A DNA stretch of 62,704 bases from Saprospiraceae bacterium (GCA_016719855.1 JADJYH010000012.1:1-62704), one strand, 5' to 3'; shown: positions 42,098 to 53,161, numbered from the stretch's first letter. The notes: generated by a model from the letters alone, not told the origin. A program made the numbers and translations.

Positions 42098-45000
42098 TTA
42101 TAATCCGGGCCGGACTGGCTGAACTGGCCGGACTATTAAACGGCGTCCATTGAAAATTACTTCAAATCTATCAGTATTTCTTACATAGTGCAGATATTCT
42201 GCTATAGTCCTATATTGCCCTAGGCGATCTGGTCGAATTCCCCCAAGCCTAGCAAGCCCGTTAATTATTCCACGATCAGCGGTTGCAAAAAGTGGGGCAG
42301 CCCCTCCCTGTGTTTGCGTGAGGAGAGCTTGTAAAACAATTTGTCTGTCTGCCGCTCCACCTCCAACGTTTGCACCTTCCAGTATTCTTGTGATGGAATT
42401 GCTTTCTGCTCCGCCAACCGGTATCTGTTGGCCTACATTTAAGGTGTCTCCTACCCCTCCCCTAACAGATAATTCTCCCACCGTCCTATCAGTTACAACA
42501 ATGCCTTCATTTCGTGCATAATCGACCATCAGTTGCTCACCAGTTTGCAATGGTTTACCTCTAGCCGCCTTATCGATAGCTCTAGCTATATTGGAATCAA
42601 CAACTACTTCATCACCAGATAATGTCGTCATACGAACTCCAGGTCCGCCTATCGGTCTAGCTCCACCACCCGCAGGAAGTTGCGGAGCGCCACCACCACT
42701 GGCCGGCAATTGCCCACGAGGCCCCGGCGGTAAGGTGCGTGGAGCAGCACCGACACCTGCAGCCTGGTTCAAAGGGGCACGTTGAACGAGCCGCAAGCCT
42801 CCGCCAGCCATTCTTTCATACAAGATTGCTTCCCCTTCTCTTACCATTAATAAAACGTTCGGATTATTTTCCATTGTAGCGACAATGGTGCCATCTGCTT
42901 CTAGGCTCAAAATATACTGTCCTCGCCGGATGGTTTGCGGACCAAGTACGGCCTGTTCTCCACTGCCGGCTAAGGCTCCCGGTCCTTCTGCCAGGGCACG
43001 GGAAGCGCCAGCCTCAGCGGCTGTGCCGGATTCAAGCATCCTTGTAGCTGTCCCCAGCCCCCGCAACATGCCGCTGGCTACCAGAAGCGGACCAGTGACA
43101 ACACTCACAAAACCGAGAATATCATGGAACTGCTACTCTCAATCTGGATCTTGAGAATAAATTCCTTGTGTTCCTTCGGCCTTACTGCAGGCACGTCCTT
43201 TTTGTTCCATGCTTTGGGCACCTCTGGTGATGGCATGTGCTCCTGCAAACCCACTTCAAGAGCTACTAAGCCAGCAACTCCCAATGCCGATGTGGGCGGG
43301 AAGATAGTAAGCAGTAAAAGTCCAATGGAAGCAACACCCACTATAATTGATTCTGCCAACGACAGATTTTCTGCGGCATCCAATTCAGCCTGTATAGCCT
43401 GTCGAACATCTACGTCAGCAAGTGGCAGGAGTTCCTGCAAAATCGGCCTAAATTCCAGGTAGTCTCGTTCACCGCTCGAAATCATCCTCATTAGTTCAAG
43501 GTAATCACTTTGTCTTTGATCAATTCGGCTGAGAATACCCCGACGAATCGCTTCAATGTTTGCAGAATCCCACGAGATGGCGCTATCAGTCCAAACCTGG
43601 TACCCTTCGGGGCCCAAGGTCCTTATGATGGTTCTATACCGCGCCGTGATAGCATTGATCTGTTCCCTTTGCTCGGGTGTGAGAGACCTGGAGCTTGGCC
43701 CTTGGAAAGTTGGATGGCTTCCAGTCTGATGCGAAGACCCTGATGGTGGAGAAGGTCTCTGAGGATTGGTGGCAGAGGAAGTATCAAACCAACGTGAGTT
43801 TGGCCACCCCTCTCGTCTGTCTACACCTAGAAGCTGATCCGACATCGGATTCCATGCCTGACTGGTCTGCCGCACAATTTCCGGCGTCTCATGCTCAATG
43901 CGGTCTGCTTCAATTTCTGCATGGCAGCCGGTACAGGCCCTCCACCTACCCTCAGTCTGATTTAGCCGGATTTCCCGTCGTGCGGGGTTTGATTCCGACA
44001 AGTACCTGTCAACAATCCCTTGGCCTTCCCCCACGTCTTTGAGCCGTTTCTAGGTTGGGCAGCTTGGATAGCTCTTTGCTGGTGGTCACCTAGACTCAGA
44101 TTTTCCACGATAGTTCTCCATCTCGGCCAAGTTGGCACGGTTAAAGCTCAATTTTACTCTCGCAGCACTAAGCACTAATCGTTTGAATGCGGCTACCCTG
44201 CTCGAAAGGCTTCTGATCCGCCGGTATCCTCTGTGCTTCCTGAATAATCGGAATCTCGTGAAGTGGAAATAGGTAAATTAGTACATCGTATGACGACGGA
44301 GCTTTGCCCACGGAAAAAGGTGTTTGGGTTGGGTTGCCTAGGTCCGATAGCATACCCGAAATGGAAAACTGCGTTTCGTGGAGCATCTTTCATTCTGAAA
44401 TCTACTTTTCTGGGACTCAGTGTAACACTGGCATTATAGGTTCCTTCTGTCACTTCGCATTCATTAAGCCGATAACTAGTAGTGCCTGATCATGGTTAAA
44501 CGAGATTACTTCTTCAGCACAATTAATTTCTACACTTTCCACCGACCGCTGAATAACCTGTGACCTGCCTTTCTGTTGGATGGTATGCACTAGCTCGTGT
44601 GCCAAAAGCTGCTTCCCTGTATGATATCCCGGATTGTACATTCCCTGATTGAAATAAATATCACTTCCAACAGTAAAAGCCTTGGCATTAATGCCCTTGT
44701 TCATCGCCACTGCCTTCGCATCTGTGTGTATGCGTACATGACTGAAGTCGGTACCGAAACGGGAAGACATAAAGGATTGTATTGGCCTATCTATAACCCG
44801 ACCGCTCCCGTGAGTATTTTTGATCTGGTGGGTCAGCGCCGGCGAAGCAGACCCGCTTGTTAGGGTATGAATGCCTTTGGTTTGTATCATATCCTTTTCC
44901 TCTTCTTCACATTCCTTGCATTTGCGCTGGATATGAGATATGGAAGGACCTAGCCGCGTAGAAGTTGTCTGAGAACTGTTCTGATTTACTAAACCTATCT

Positions 45001-45361
45001 GCGCTGCCAAGGGGGTTCGCTGGATTTGTTCTTCCTCCTCGCATTTCGAACATTTACGTTGTACTCTTGTATCTGGCATCCGCATCACCCGTTCGGCAAT
45101 CCTGTCCGCTTCCTGCTCATATTTATCACCCGGTGCATTAATTTTAAATTTAGGCTGGATGATACCACTGTGTCCATTATCAAAAACAGGGATTTGTCCA
45201 AAATTGAAAGCAACCTGACTCAAAGGCATGCGCCTCAGGTTTTCAGTATGTTCATGGGTTACTTCATGGCTTTGCCCTTCCCGTTGCTGGAGTGGAAGTT
45301 TGACGGTATCTGCAACTCTGTCCTGTTGTCCGGATTTAGTGGCAGGTGCGAAGGTGTGCAT
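42098..45361 (-). CDS. eCIS effector 1: DUF4157 N-terminus, PIN-like nuclease C-terminus
   Basis: Start 45361 (MHTFAPATKSGQQDRVADT). The DUF4157 (eCIS core) domain covers residues ~75-280: KINAPGDKYEQEADRIAERV, QRKCSKCEEEEQ, FGTDFSHVRIHTDAKAVAMN, then HELVH. A central region (nt ~44450-43600) includes one CTGCH. A long hydrophobic stretch lies at nt ~43420-43240 (ESIIVGVASIGLLLLTIF). A Gly/Pro/Ala-rich linker (nt 42700) follows, then a PIN-like domain (nt ~42640-42120). Its acidic residues sit in EVVVDSNIA, DRTVGEL, AADRQI and FATADRG. Frames change near 44450, 44200, 44035 and 43106. Total ~1088 residues. DUF4157 proteins are known eCIS cargo; PIN domains are RNases. Confidence 0.78.
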
Positions 45362-45516
45362 AGCTATGAATCTTGAAAGAAAAGGCTAAATGGTCAATGA
45401 ATGCTTGATTATATTTGAATATGATAAGCTACTTTATTATTCAGCTGACCGGGACAACACATTGTCTGCTTCGGTTAGATGAGTTGAAGATGGTTTCTTT
45501 TTAGCATATGGTTGTT

Positions 45517-47123
45517 CTATGGTGTTCTGCAACTTTTAATTCCACTTTTCTTCCCTTCATCAGTTTGAAGAAATTCGTCCTGAGAGAAGCCGCCCTGATC
45601 GGTTAGTTCACATGTTTCTTTATTGATTTCCTTTAGATAGTCCAGAATTTTCTTAAATTCTCGCAGGTGTTAGTTTTCCGTTAATTCCCCCACTTATGTT
45701 TACCGGTAACGGATTATTTGTCAGATAATTAATATAGTCGGTCCCATGCTGCCCTTCTATGAACACGCAGGGTGGTAGTTTTTTCAGCTTTGTCTTCGTC
45801 TGTGGTTCCTTTGCCATAAGCTGAAGTAGCATCGGGACTCTCATCATATTTTGTTACGATTTCAACATCGAGTGAAGTTGGGTTAAAGTTGCTGCCATCT
45901 TTTTTAGTTGAGTTATTTTTCCTCCAACTTCCATCCATGTAAAATTGCCTTCAAAATTTGTACTGGGTTTTGTTACATTGCCAGGATTGCCGGTTGTATC
46001 TCTTTGTACCGTGATATTTATGTCCTTTAACGTGAGCTTATAATCTGTGACTTCGTTTAATGCGTTGTAAGTCACTGTGGCTTTGTCGCTCAAAGGAGTG
46101 GAGATAACCTTCCTAACTTCGAGCCATTCAATAATTTTATCTGTTTTTGTCTCTTTCATGGTTTTCCGCTCTTCTTCCGAAGCTGTAACTCTCTCTCCAT
46201 CTTTTCTTTTTTTGAAAATCCTTAATTTTTATTATCAAAGCGATTACTTCAGTTGATTGCAGACCAGTCAGACGATTCATCAGACGGTCATTTTTAAGGT
46301 CTTCGTTTGTGAGTTCTCCTTTTTCCAATCTTTTCATTGCATCTTTCCACATAATAACCTTAGCGTCAGTCTCCATTCTTAACTTTCTTTCCAATGGGTC
46401 AGTAATTAAGTCATAATCAATCGGGGGAGGTCCAAACTGATTAAAAGGCTGTTTTCTGATTTCAGGCCGTTGCTGCACTGTATGTGTCAACTCATGCGCC
46501 AGCAACTTTTTTCCTTCGTGCGAAGCGGGCGAAAACTGATCTTTGTTAAAATAGATATTGGAGTTATAAGTAAACGCTTTGGAATGAATTTTTTGATTGA
46601 GCTGGTGAGCAGCTTCGTTATCATGGATTCGCACGTGACTAAAATCGAACCCGAATGCCTTACTCATAAACTGGTTGGTATCCGTTGGCAAAGGCTGTCC
46701 TCCGTTTTTTGAAACATTTAAATGATTTTGAAATTCCGGGGAAACTGAAGACACAGAAGTATTTCCTTTCATTTGTATTTTGTTCTTTTCTTCTTCTTCG
46801 CATTTTGCACATTTTCGCTGAATGAATTTGTTGTCCGACATGCGCATTACATTTTCGGCCATTTGGTCGGCTTCCTGTTCATATTTGTCATTCGGCGCAT
46901 TGATTTTTAACTTTGGCTGGAGGATGCCGCCCTCTTTATTTGCGAAAACAGGAACTTTTTTAAAATTAATAGCAACCTGGCCTGAAGTTATGCGCCCCGG
47001 ATTTTCGGAAAATAATCGTTTAGTTTTATGACCCTGTTCTGCCCCTTTCCAGATTGGATTCTTGACGGTATCCGTCGCTCTATCTTGTTGTCCAAATTTT
47101 ATGGCTGGTGTAAAGGCATGCAT
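45517..47123 (-). CDS. eCIS effector 2: DUF4157 N-terminus, HExxH metallopeptidase C-terminus
   Basis: Start 47123 (MHAFTPAIKFGQQDRATDT), closely matching effector 1 at the N-terminus. The DUF4157 domain carries KINAPNDKYEQEADQMAENV, QRKCAKCEEEE, FGFDFSHVRIHDNEAAHQL and HELTH. The rest (nt ~46400-45517) is in several frame pieces and includes KATVTYNALNEVTDYKLTL. At nt ~45750 one frame reads TTLRVH and the next reads EGQHGTDYINYL. Removing one A between them restores LRVHEGQHGTDY, an HExxH zinc site. The end is FSQDEFLQTDEGKKSG with a stop at 45517. About 535 residues. It likely targets proteins in the recipient cell. No immunity-like gene follows it. Confidence 0.75.
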
Positions 47124-47261
47124 AGCTATGAATCTTTATCAGCGGGAGAAAAAACTGAATTGTTATTGAATGTTGTATTGCAATATGATGATGCATTCTA
47201 CTATCCTTACTAGTTGTGCAGTTGAATACTTTCTTTAAATAAATGTGATGTGTAAGGAAAA

Positions 47262-47567
47262 CTACTCATGGTTGTTATTTTTCAAAGGTTGTTGTAGAGA
47301 AAGCTCCTTTTGAAAACCTGTGTGCAAAGCTTTTGACAGACCCTGTCCTACTACTCTGGCAGCGGCTTTCTCAGGTAATAAAATAGTTCCTACATCAAGA
47401 TTGCTTATCTGCACTTCCGGTGAATGAGTCAAATTCAAGGGAAGACCTTGCTCCCTGAGAAGGCGGCTCAACTCTTTCACAAGTGCCTGTTCAATCCAAA
47501 AGGCTTCATGTGGTGAAAAACCATGTAGCAATTCCTCAATGTTCAATTCAATTGTAGCTGGTTTCAT
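47262..47567 (-). CDS. Small conserved-looking eCIS-associated protein
   Basis: Intact 101-residue frame (MKPATIELNIEELLHGFSPH). It shows FWIEQALVKELSRLLREQGL, one amphipathic helix, and a polar C-terminus. The ATG overlaps the AAA ATPase stop (ATGA), so it is translationally coupled. The first half (ELNIEELLHGF) looks like small proteins that follow the ATPase in other eCIS operons, but I do not know a function. It could be an adaptor between ATPase and effectors, as the next two genes are effectors. Confidence 0.6.
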   Translation of the reverse strand: MKPATIELNIEELLHGFSPHEAFWIEQALVKELSRLLREQGLPLNLTHSPEVQISNLDVGTILLPEKAAARVVGQGLSKALHTGFQKELSLQQPLKNNNHE

Positions 47568-49689
47568 CGAAAGGCTTCCATTTCGCTGTTGCTAAAAGGT
47601 TTTCCAATTTTCGGTATTCCCCCGGGCTGCTGAAAACAAGTGCGACTTCTGAATGCCATCCTCCCCCCTTCGGAAGCAGCCAAGAAAGCAGCATTGAGGG
47701 CGATATTCCTAATATTACCGCCAGGGATGCTCAACCGGGAGAGTTTTTCATAATCTATACTTTCAAATTCAGGCTTTGATGGGAATACCCGACTCCAAAT
47801 TTTCATCCTATGGCCAGCATCCGGGTAAGGGAACTGTACCACACAGCTAATCCGCCGGAGAAACGCAGGGTCAATTGCCTTTTTCATGTTAGTAGTCAGA
47901 ATAGCAAGTCCTTTATATGATTCCATGCGCTGGAGCAGGTAGCTGACCTCTTGGTTGGCGTAGCGATCATGGGCATCTTTGACCTCGCTTCGTTTGCCGA
48001 AAAGAGCATCTGCCTCGTCAATTAAAAAGGATAGCACCACCCTCATCCGCTGCGTCGAAAATGCGTTTGAGATTCTTTTCGGTCTCTCCAATGTATTTGT
48101 TCACTATTTGGCTAAGGTCAATGTGGTATAAATCCAATTTAAGTTCGTTAGCCAGGACTTCCGAAGCCATTGTTTTACCAGTGCCGCTTTCCCCGGTAAA
48201 CAAGGCACTAATACCCAAACCCCTTGAACTCATCTTTCCAAAACCCCAATCCCTATAGACCTTGTTCCTGTTTCTTATCCTGTTAACAACTTCCTTCAGA
48301 GAACGTATTTGTTCATCGGGTAACACAATATCATTCCACGTCGCTATTGGCTCGATACGTTGCGCTAGGTCGCCAAATTCAGGGCGTGTCTGCACACAAC
48401 AGTTTTTCCATAGCACGTCAAACGGGGTGTCGCTATCTTTGTCGTTTTCCAACTTTTCGTCATGGATGATTGGGGGCGGTGAAGACTTAGCTTTCAAAGC
48501 AATCGCAGCAATGCTTTTGCGCTCAGATTGAACTGCGAGACAATTTTCTCCAATTGCCCGTCAAGCCTTTGAGTAAATTCTTCGCCAAGCTGTGATTTCC
48601 AAAGAATCATTTGCTCTTCTATACTTGGTTTTTGCACCTCATATTCAAGTTTCCAACGTTTAGTTCCTCCCGCTACATCATTACTAAATCCGCCAATGAT
48701 GAGGAATCCCTGCACATTTTCAATGAAGTTAATTGCCAATTGTACACGTAATTTGTCTTGCACATTCAGTTTGGCACAATCAATATAAAGCATACTGGTA
48801 TTGAGCGCTGATTCTCTGTTCCAACAACGCAATAGATTGGATACCTCTTTTGGGTTCGCAGGCAAAGAAAGAATGGAGAGTTTATATAAATGGTAACCTG
48901 ACTTTGAGGAGGCTAAGTCTGCATCGGCCATTTGGTCTGAGTACTCATCTCCCCTTAATTGGATGAAAGGTAAATGTGAAAGTTCTGAGCCATTTTCGAC
49001 TACTGTCCTACAGGATGTCGCTATGGCCCCGGCTAAACTTACCTGCGATGGCGCTAAAGAATATTCCACATAAACAGGGTCAAGGATTTCGGTTAGCTTT
49101 TCATCCATGTATCTATTTCCCACCAGATAATGCAGAACATTTTCATCAATCTGGAGGTTACTTCCGGTGACGTGTTCGGTATCAGTTGGCAAAATTAAAT
49201 TCCAATATCGCAACGGTGAATTTGGCGAAATAGCACTCCAATGCGCATTGGCGAAAGCCGCCATTGCTATACCAAATGTTAGGCGCACACTGCTTCCATT
49301 TTTGCCGCCGTTCAATTGGGTAAGCAATGTGCTGAATCGGGAATCCAATTCCACACCAGCACACAAAATCAGTATTTTAGTTTCAAATTCAGATAACCCG
49401 AAAGTCGCTATGAGGGTATCCAAAGCAGAAGGGGAATCAAGCTTCCATTCATTAGCGTCACCAGCTTCTTTTTCATCAGTTACATGCCGATTAGAATAGT
49501 TAGCTTGTTTTTTCTTCTCAAATCCTAATTTTTCCAAGTCTTTTTCCAAAAGCCTTGAGGCTCATTTATTTTCATTTCCATCCCAGACTTGCTCAGATAA
49601 GCTTCCAACTCCTGCCGCACCACATTGATATAGGCATCCAGGTACTGCTGATTGGCTTCGAGCCATTGGGTGTGCTTATCCGGATTCAT
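47564..49689 (-). CDS. eCIS AAA+ ATPase (Afp15/Pvc15-like), frameshifted
   Basis: From ATG 49689 (MNPDKHTQWLEANQQYLDAY), overlapping the previous stop. The N-terminal ~330 residues form a regulatory part (ALDTLIATFGLSEFETKILI, LCAGVELDSR). The AAA+ core follows: Walker A GESGTGKT (nt ~48180), Walker B FLIDEADALFGKR (nt ~48020), sensor 1 ILTTNMKKAID (nt ~47890), and arginine-finger-like DPAFLRRIS. The frame changes near 49560, 48500, 48030 and 47640. About 700 residues, as in Afp15-type ATPases, which are needed for assembly or cargo loading and are retained in most eCIS loci. Confidence 0.88.
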
Positions 49690-51021
49690 GGCACTTGCAA
49701 TATTGGGGCAATGTATTGTGCTGTATCAGCATCCCACTCCAACGGGCTTTCGGCACCGTCCACCTGAATACGCATCAGATAAGTACCAAATGCTACATCT
49801 CCGATAGGAATAGAAATGTTTTCGGTCAATGGTGTCGGCGGGCTTTGAGGCAGTATTTCAAAACGGTACGTAGCAGGATTAGACGAAACAGGAGTAATCT
49901 GATTGAGAAACAATACGACACGCTGTGACGCCCCGACAGCAGGCTTAATTTGGAGTTTAACTTCCCCGCCTACAGGGACCAAGGGAGTGGGAGGAGATTG
50001 GACAACGATTCTTGGACTGAGCACAAACGCTTGCACATTCGAACTGAATCCTTCATGAGGCGAGGGCGGTGTGCCTATATTAAGTTTATGTATCACTTGC
50101 ACTCCATGAATACCTGCTTTTAGGGCTTCTGGCGGACTGGTGTTCAGCGGATTGGTGAGCTGTAGGATAATTTGATTGTCTTTTTATTGTTGGCATCTGG
50201 CATAACTGAAATACCCCCGATATTGACAAATACATTCTCGTTATTCAAATGGCTTCCTTCAATTACAAGATAGTGCCCTTCCAAAATTTTTTATTATCGA
50301 AAATGTTACCTGATGATTCTGTTTTGCTTCGAATTTTTTCAATAGTTGGTTTTTTAAATGGCAATGCATAAATATTTCGCTGGCGAACAGGAAGGGCTGG
50401 TTTGGTTATTTTCTTGCTTTCAATCAGCACGACAGTGGCCTTATAAGCAACATGAGGACGATATTTTGCTCCGAATGCAGTCCAAAGGCGGGAGGTTTCT
50501 TCGGCATTCAGGGTTTCAGGTGAAATCTTGATTTGTTCGACTTGGTCCGCCAATCCTGAGTTAGAAAGGATTTGCAATTCAGAAGGGAGTGTCCCTGGGG
50601 TAACTTGGGTAGGAGGTGTCAACGATTTTTGGATAGCTTTACGAGATAACACCGGATTTTCATGAAGCAATTGCATTCCGTAGCCTAAGAGAATTTCATG
50701 GTGTAGCTCGTGTTCTCCGTAAGCGGTGAGTAGGTAATGCAAGTCAAGCGCAAGGGGTGGATTGCTGACACGGTCTCCTTTGGCGTTGTGAGATGGTAGA
50801 AACTGATTACGCCAACCAGGGTTGTAGTTTACCATGTACATGAATAAATTCAGGCGGCTGGTCTCAGATGCCCCATCTTGAAGTTCGAGACGGTCCGGCG
50901 GAAGCGAACTTACCACAACAGGACCGCCCATACTGCCAGGCAGGTCATTGTCGTGGAGACCGTCGTTCAGCAAATCTTTCAAGACATGTGTCACAGAGGC
51001 TATGGCAAGTGGAGAACTCAT
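49686..51021 (-). CDS. DUF4255 protein, tail cap/terminator (Pvc16/Afp16-like), frameshifted
   Basis: N-terminal DUF4255 (Pvc16_N): MSSPLAIASVTHVLKDLLND, LFMYMVNYNPGWRNQFLP, LALDLHYLLTAYGEHELHHE, HENPVLSRKAI. After frame changes near 50260 and 50110 a beta-sandwich (TIG/IPT-like) C-terminus follows: NVFVNIGGISV, HKLNIGTPPSPHEGFSSN, then FGTYLMRIQVDGAESPLEWD. It ends at 49686. Total ~445 residues. Family members cap the finished tube/sheath and set length. Overlaps both neighbours by four bases, a tight operon. Confidence 0.87.
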
Positions 51022-51890
51022 TGGGTTGTCCCATTTTGCTTTTTCAGGTAACCTTCTAGGGTGAGCTTGGGTTTGATTCCAGTTCTTGTCTTGGGTGTCT
51101 GACTGGCGGGGACTTGTTGCTTTAACGCTTTGACCTCGATTCTTCCAATGTTGATTTTGACTACGGGTGCAGACGGTTGGGAGTGTCTGTTTTCCATTCT
51201 GATACTGCGACGGAATGCTTCCGGAAGCATTTCCTGAAGATCAACGTTCAAATGAGATAGACCTTCGGAACTGGTAGCCAAATTTTCTACTTTGCCCAGA
51301 GCAGGCTGGATACTGGAAGGAACATGCGGCAGGCGCCCATTTAGAGCATCTGTTTGAGTTGTCGTCCCCGCTTGTTTTTTTAACTGATTAGTTGCTAATA
51401 TTTCTGGATTTTCAATCTTTTCGGATTTGAGCACCGGACGAATTTTATAAAGGTCTTTTTCACTGTCATTGGGAAGAGTGGATTTTTCAAAATGATTAGT
51501 TGCTAATCTTTTCGGATTTTCAATCTTTTCGGATTTGAGCACCGGACGAATTTTATAAAGGTCTTTTTCACTGTCATTGGGAAGAGTGGATTTTTCAAAA
51601 TCCACTTCCTGATTTTCGATAATTGGCGTAGGCTGCAAATTTGAATGGAAACCTTCCGGTGTTGGTTCTTTATTAGACTCCCTGTCCGATTGGCGCAATC
51701 TGTTAGTCAAAGGCGGTACGGCCTCTTCTGAAGGGAAATCTTGCCAATCCGGTGATACTACTCGTTGCTCATCAAAAGCCGATACGCCTAATGCGTTAGC
51801 AGGAGGCTCGAACAAACCCCGTAGGCGTGGCCTTACGCCTTGGATAGGCTCAAAGTGGCGGGCAAGCAAGTTTTGAATGAAGCCGCTCAT
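51018..51890 (-). CDS. eCIS linker protein with 36-residue tandem repeat
   Basis: Intact, 290 residues. It begins MSGFIQNLLARHF and HFEPIQGVRPRLRGLFEPP, a conserved opening in genes next to DUF4255 in eCIS. The middle is low-complexity and polar and holds two copies of a 36-residue unit (FEKSTLPNDSEKDLYKIRPV and following). The C-terminus VVKINIGRIEVKALK and TLEGYLKKQNG is also typical. Probably a flexible adaptor between the sheath cap and tube; function is not established. Stop and start overlap with neighbours (ATGA). Confidence 0.68.
   Translation of the reverse strand: MSGFIQNLLARHFEPIQGVRPRLRGLFEPPANALGVSAFDEQRVVSPDWQDFPSEEAVPPLTNRLRQSDRESNKEPTPEGFHSNLQPTPIIENQEVDFEKSTLPNDSEKDLYKIRPVLKSEKIENPKRLATNHFEKSTLPNDSEKDLYKIRPVLKSEKIENPEILATNQLKKQAGTTTQTDALNGRLPHVPSSIQPALGKVENLATSSEGLSHLNVDLQEMLPEAFRRSIRMENRHSQPSAPVVKINIGRIEVKALKQQVPASQTPKTRTGIKPKLTLEGYLKKQNGTTQ
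51385..51600 (-). repeat. Two tandem 108-bp coding repeats
   Basis: The segment around TGATTAGTTGCTAAT occurs at 51385 and again at 51493, with near-identical sequence between copies. Each encodes the same 36 residues, with a few changes at the C-terminal end. In frame, so it lengthens the linker protein rather than breaking it. Confidence 0.9.
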
Positions 51891-52636
51891 AAACCAATCA
51901 TTTCAAGGTACAATTGTCTGCGTATAGGTTTCATATTTAAGATATCCTGTTCAGACCATCCAAATGCCCTCGCAAGCAAGTATACTTCCCGAAGAATGTG
52001 CTTTGCCCAGTTATCAATTTCAGCCCAGAGGTAACTTTGGATATCGAAGCTGGTCGTCCAGCTATGTTGGCAGGCGGGGCAATTCATTTGCAAAAGGATG
52101 TTTGATTGAGGGTCTTCCTTTTCCATTTGCTTACTCATTAGTTCGAAGGTTTCTTGAGGTAACTCCTCTGCTCTTTCCAAAACAGCAGTTTCGTTCCCAT
52201 TCAACTCAACAATACATTCAGTTAACAATTTGCTGGGCTGTTCAGAGTAAGCCCTGTCACTCATTGCCCGCTTCATATCCGCACTGTTCAGCAACCTGAA
52301 CTTGATTTGATAATCTGACAAATCCAATTGGAAAACTTTGGAGGTAGGTAAATCTGACTTGTAGGTCTGTAAACGAAACGTAGAAGTGTCATTTTCCCAT
52401 TCTACTTTTTCGGAACAAAGAGGGCAATGGGCTACATTTTTCAATTGCGAACCGAAGAGCCATTCCCGAAGCTGCAACAGACGAGCATCCCGTTCGCCGA
52501 TGCTCAATTTCGCTACGTCTTCTAAGTCAGGAATTGCGCAAGCTGCCGCTAACAAATTAAGTGACTTGTCGAGCAGGGATTTGTGTATGCAATTTTCCCA
52601 TACTGAAAGAAGCTCGGCAGCTGCAAGTGGTCGCAT
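51887..52636 (-). CDS. Zinc-ribbon baseplate/tail assembly protein (start hidden by an indel)
   Basis: Begins MRPLAAAELLSVWENCIHKS at 52636, then LSIGERDARLLQLREWLFGS, a CPLC ... CPAC zinc-binding pair (nt ~52430 and ~52080) and a terminal RQLYLEMIGL. Known in many eCIS and phage loci directly after the tube gene. In the raw sequence it is fused in frame to the tube gene, but the join is GCC-TTG-ATT-ATG. Removing one T gives a TGA stop, then ATG three nt later. I treat it as a separate gene of 249 residues. Confidence 0.78.
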   Translation of the reverse strand: MRPLAAAELLSVWENCIHKSLLDKSLNLLAAACAIPDLEDVAKLSIGERDARLLQLREWLFGSQLKNVAHCPLCSEKVEWENDTSTFRLQTYKSDLPTSKVFQLDLSDYQIKFRLLNSADMKRAMSDRAYSEQPSKLLTECIVELNGNETAVLERAEELPQETFELMSKQMEKEDPQSNILLQMNCPACQHSWTTSFDIQSYLWAEIDNWAKHILREVYLLARAFGWSEQDILNMKPIRRQLYLEMIGL

Positions 52637-52639
52637 AAT

Positions 52640-53161
52640 CAAGGCCTCAGTATAACTGATTTCCCCTGGTTCTGCCACCGCATAATCGCTTTTCCCATCC
52701 CCGTTTTCCAGCTTGATGCTTTGAATGGCAACAGCATTGGCGTTAGCATCAAGTTCGGGCAGAGCTTGATATTCCGACACCCAACATCGATAGAATTTAT
52801 AGGCGATGACCAATTGACCGGCCTCATTGTACATTTCGATAATTATGTCCTTGCGGAAATCCTTGATTGAAACTTCCGCCCCGAGGCCAGAGCCGAAATT
52901 CCAGACCTTGTTTACCCATTTTTCAAATTCTGGGTCATGGGTCACCCCCCTTTCCAGTGTGATAGCTTCGTATTCGGTGCGGCCTGGTGATTTACGATTG
53001 CTACTGGGATCTCCGCCTTCTCGGTGTGGAACCACTTCAGTAGTTCTTTTTAAAGCACCTGCTTTGCTGATGCCAGCGACGTATTTACCGTCCCACTTGA
53101 CCCGAAACTTGAAGTTTAGATATGGGTCGAATCGCTGCGGGTTGACTGAAAATTGTGCCAT
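52640..53161 (-). CDS. Inner tube protein (Hcp/gp19-like, Afp5-type)
   Basis: About 174 residues. Start MAQFSVNPQRFDPYLNFKF. Family marks: RVKWDGKYVAGISKAGALKR, REGGDPSSNRKSPGRTEYEA, ITLERGVTHDPEFEKWVNKV, and a C-terminal SIKLENGDGKSDYAVAEPGE. Forms the stacked rings of the needle shaft. Only one tube gene is seen, while Afp/PVC have two or three. Follows the sheath gene by 60 bp. Confidence 0.92.

Noticed and set aside
42098..43108. A separate gene for the PIN-like protein
   Set aside because: The text continues from the upstream frame with a single slip near 43106 and no ribosome-binding site; better read as the C-terminus of the DUF4157 effector.
43870..43950. Cytochrome c domain in effector 1 (CTGCH)
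   Set aside because: Only one CxxCH and no surrounding heme-protein pattern; kept only as an odd feature.
51887..53161. A genuine tube-zinc-ribbon fusion of 424 residues
   Set aside because: One extra T at the join hides a stop followed by an ATG; each part matches a separate eCIS gene.
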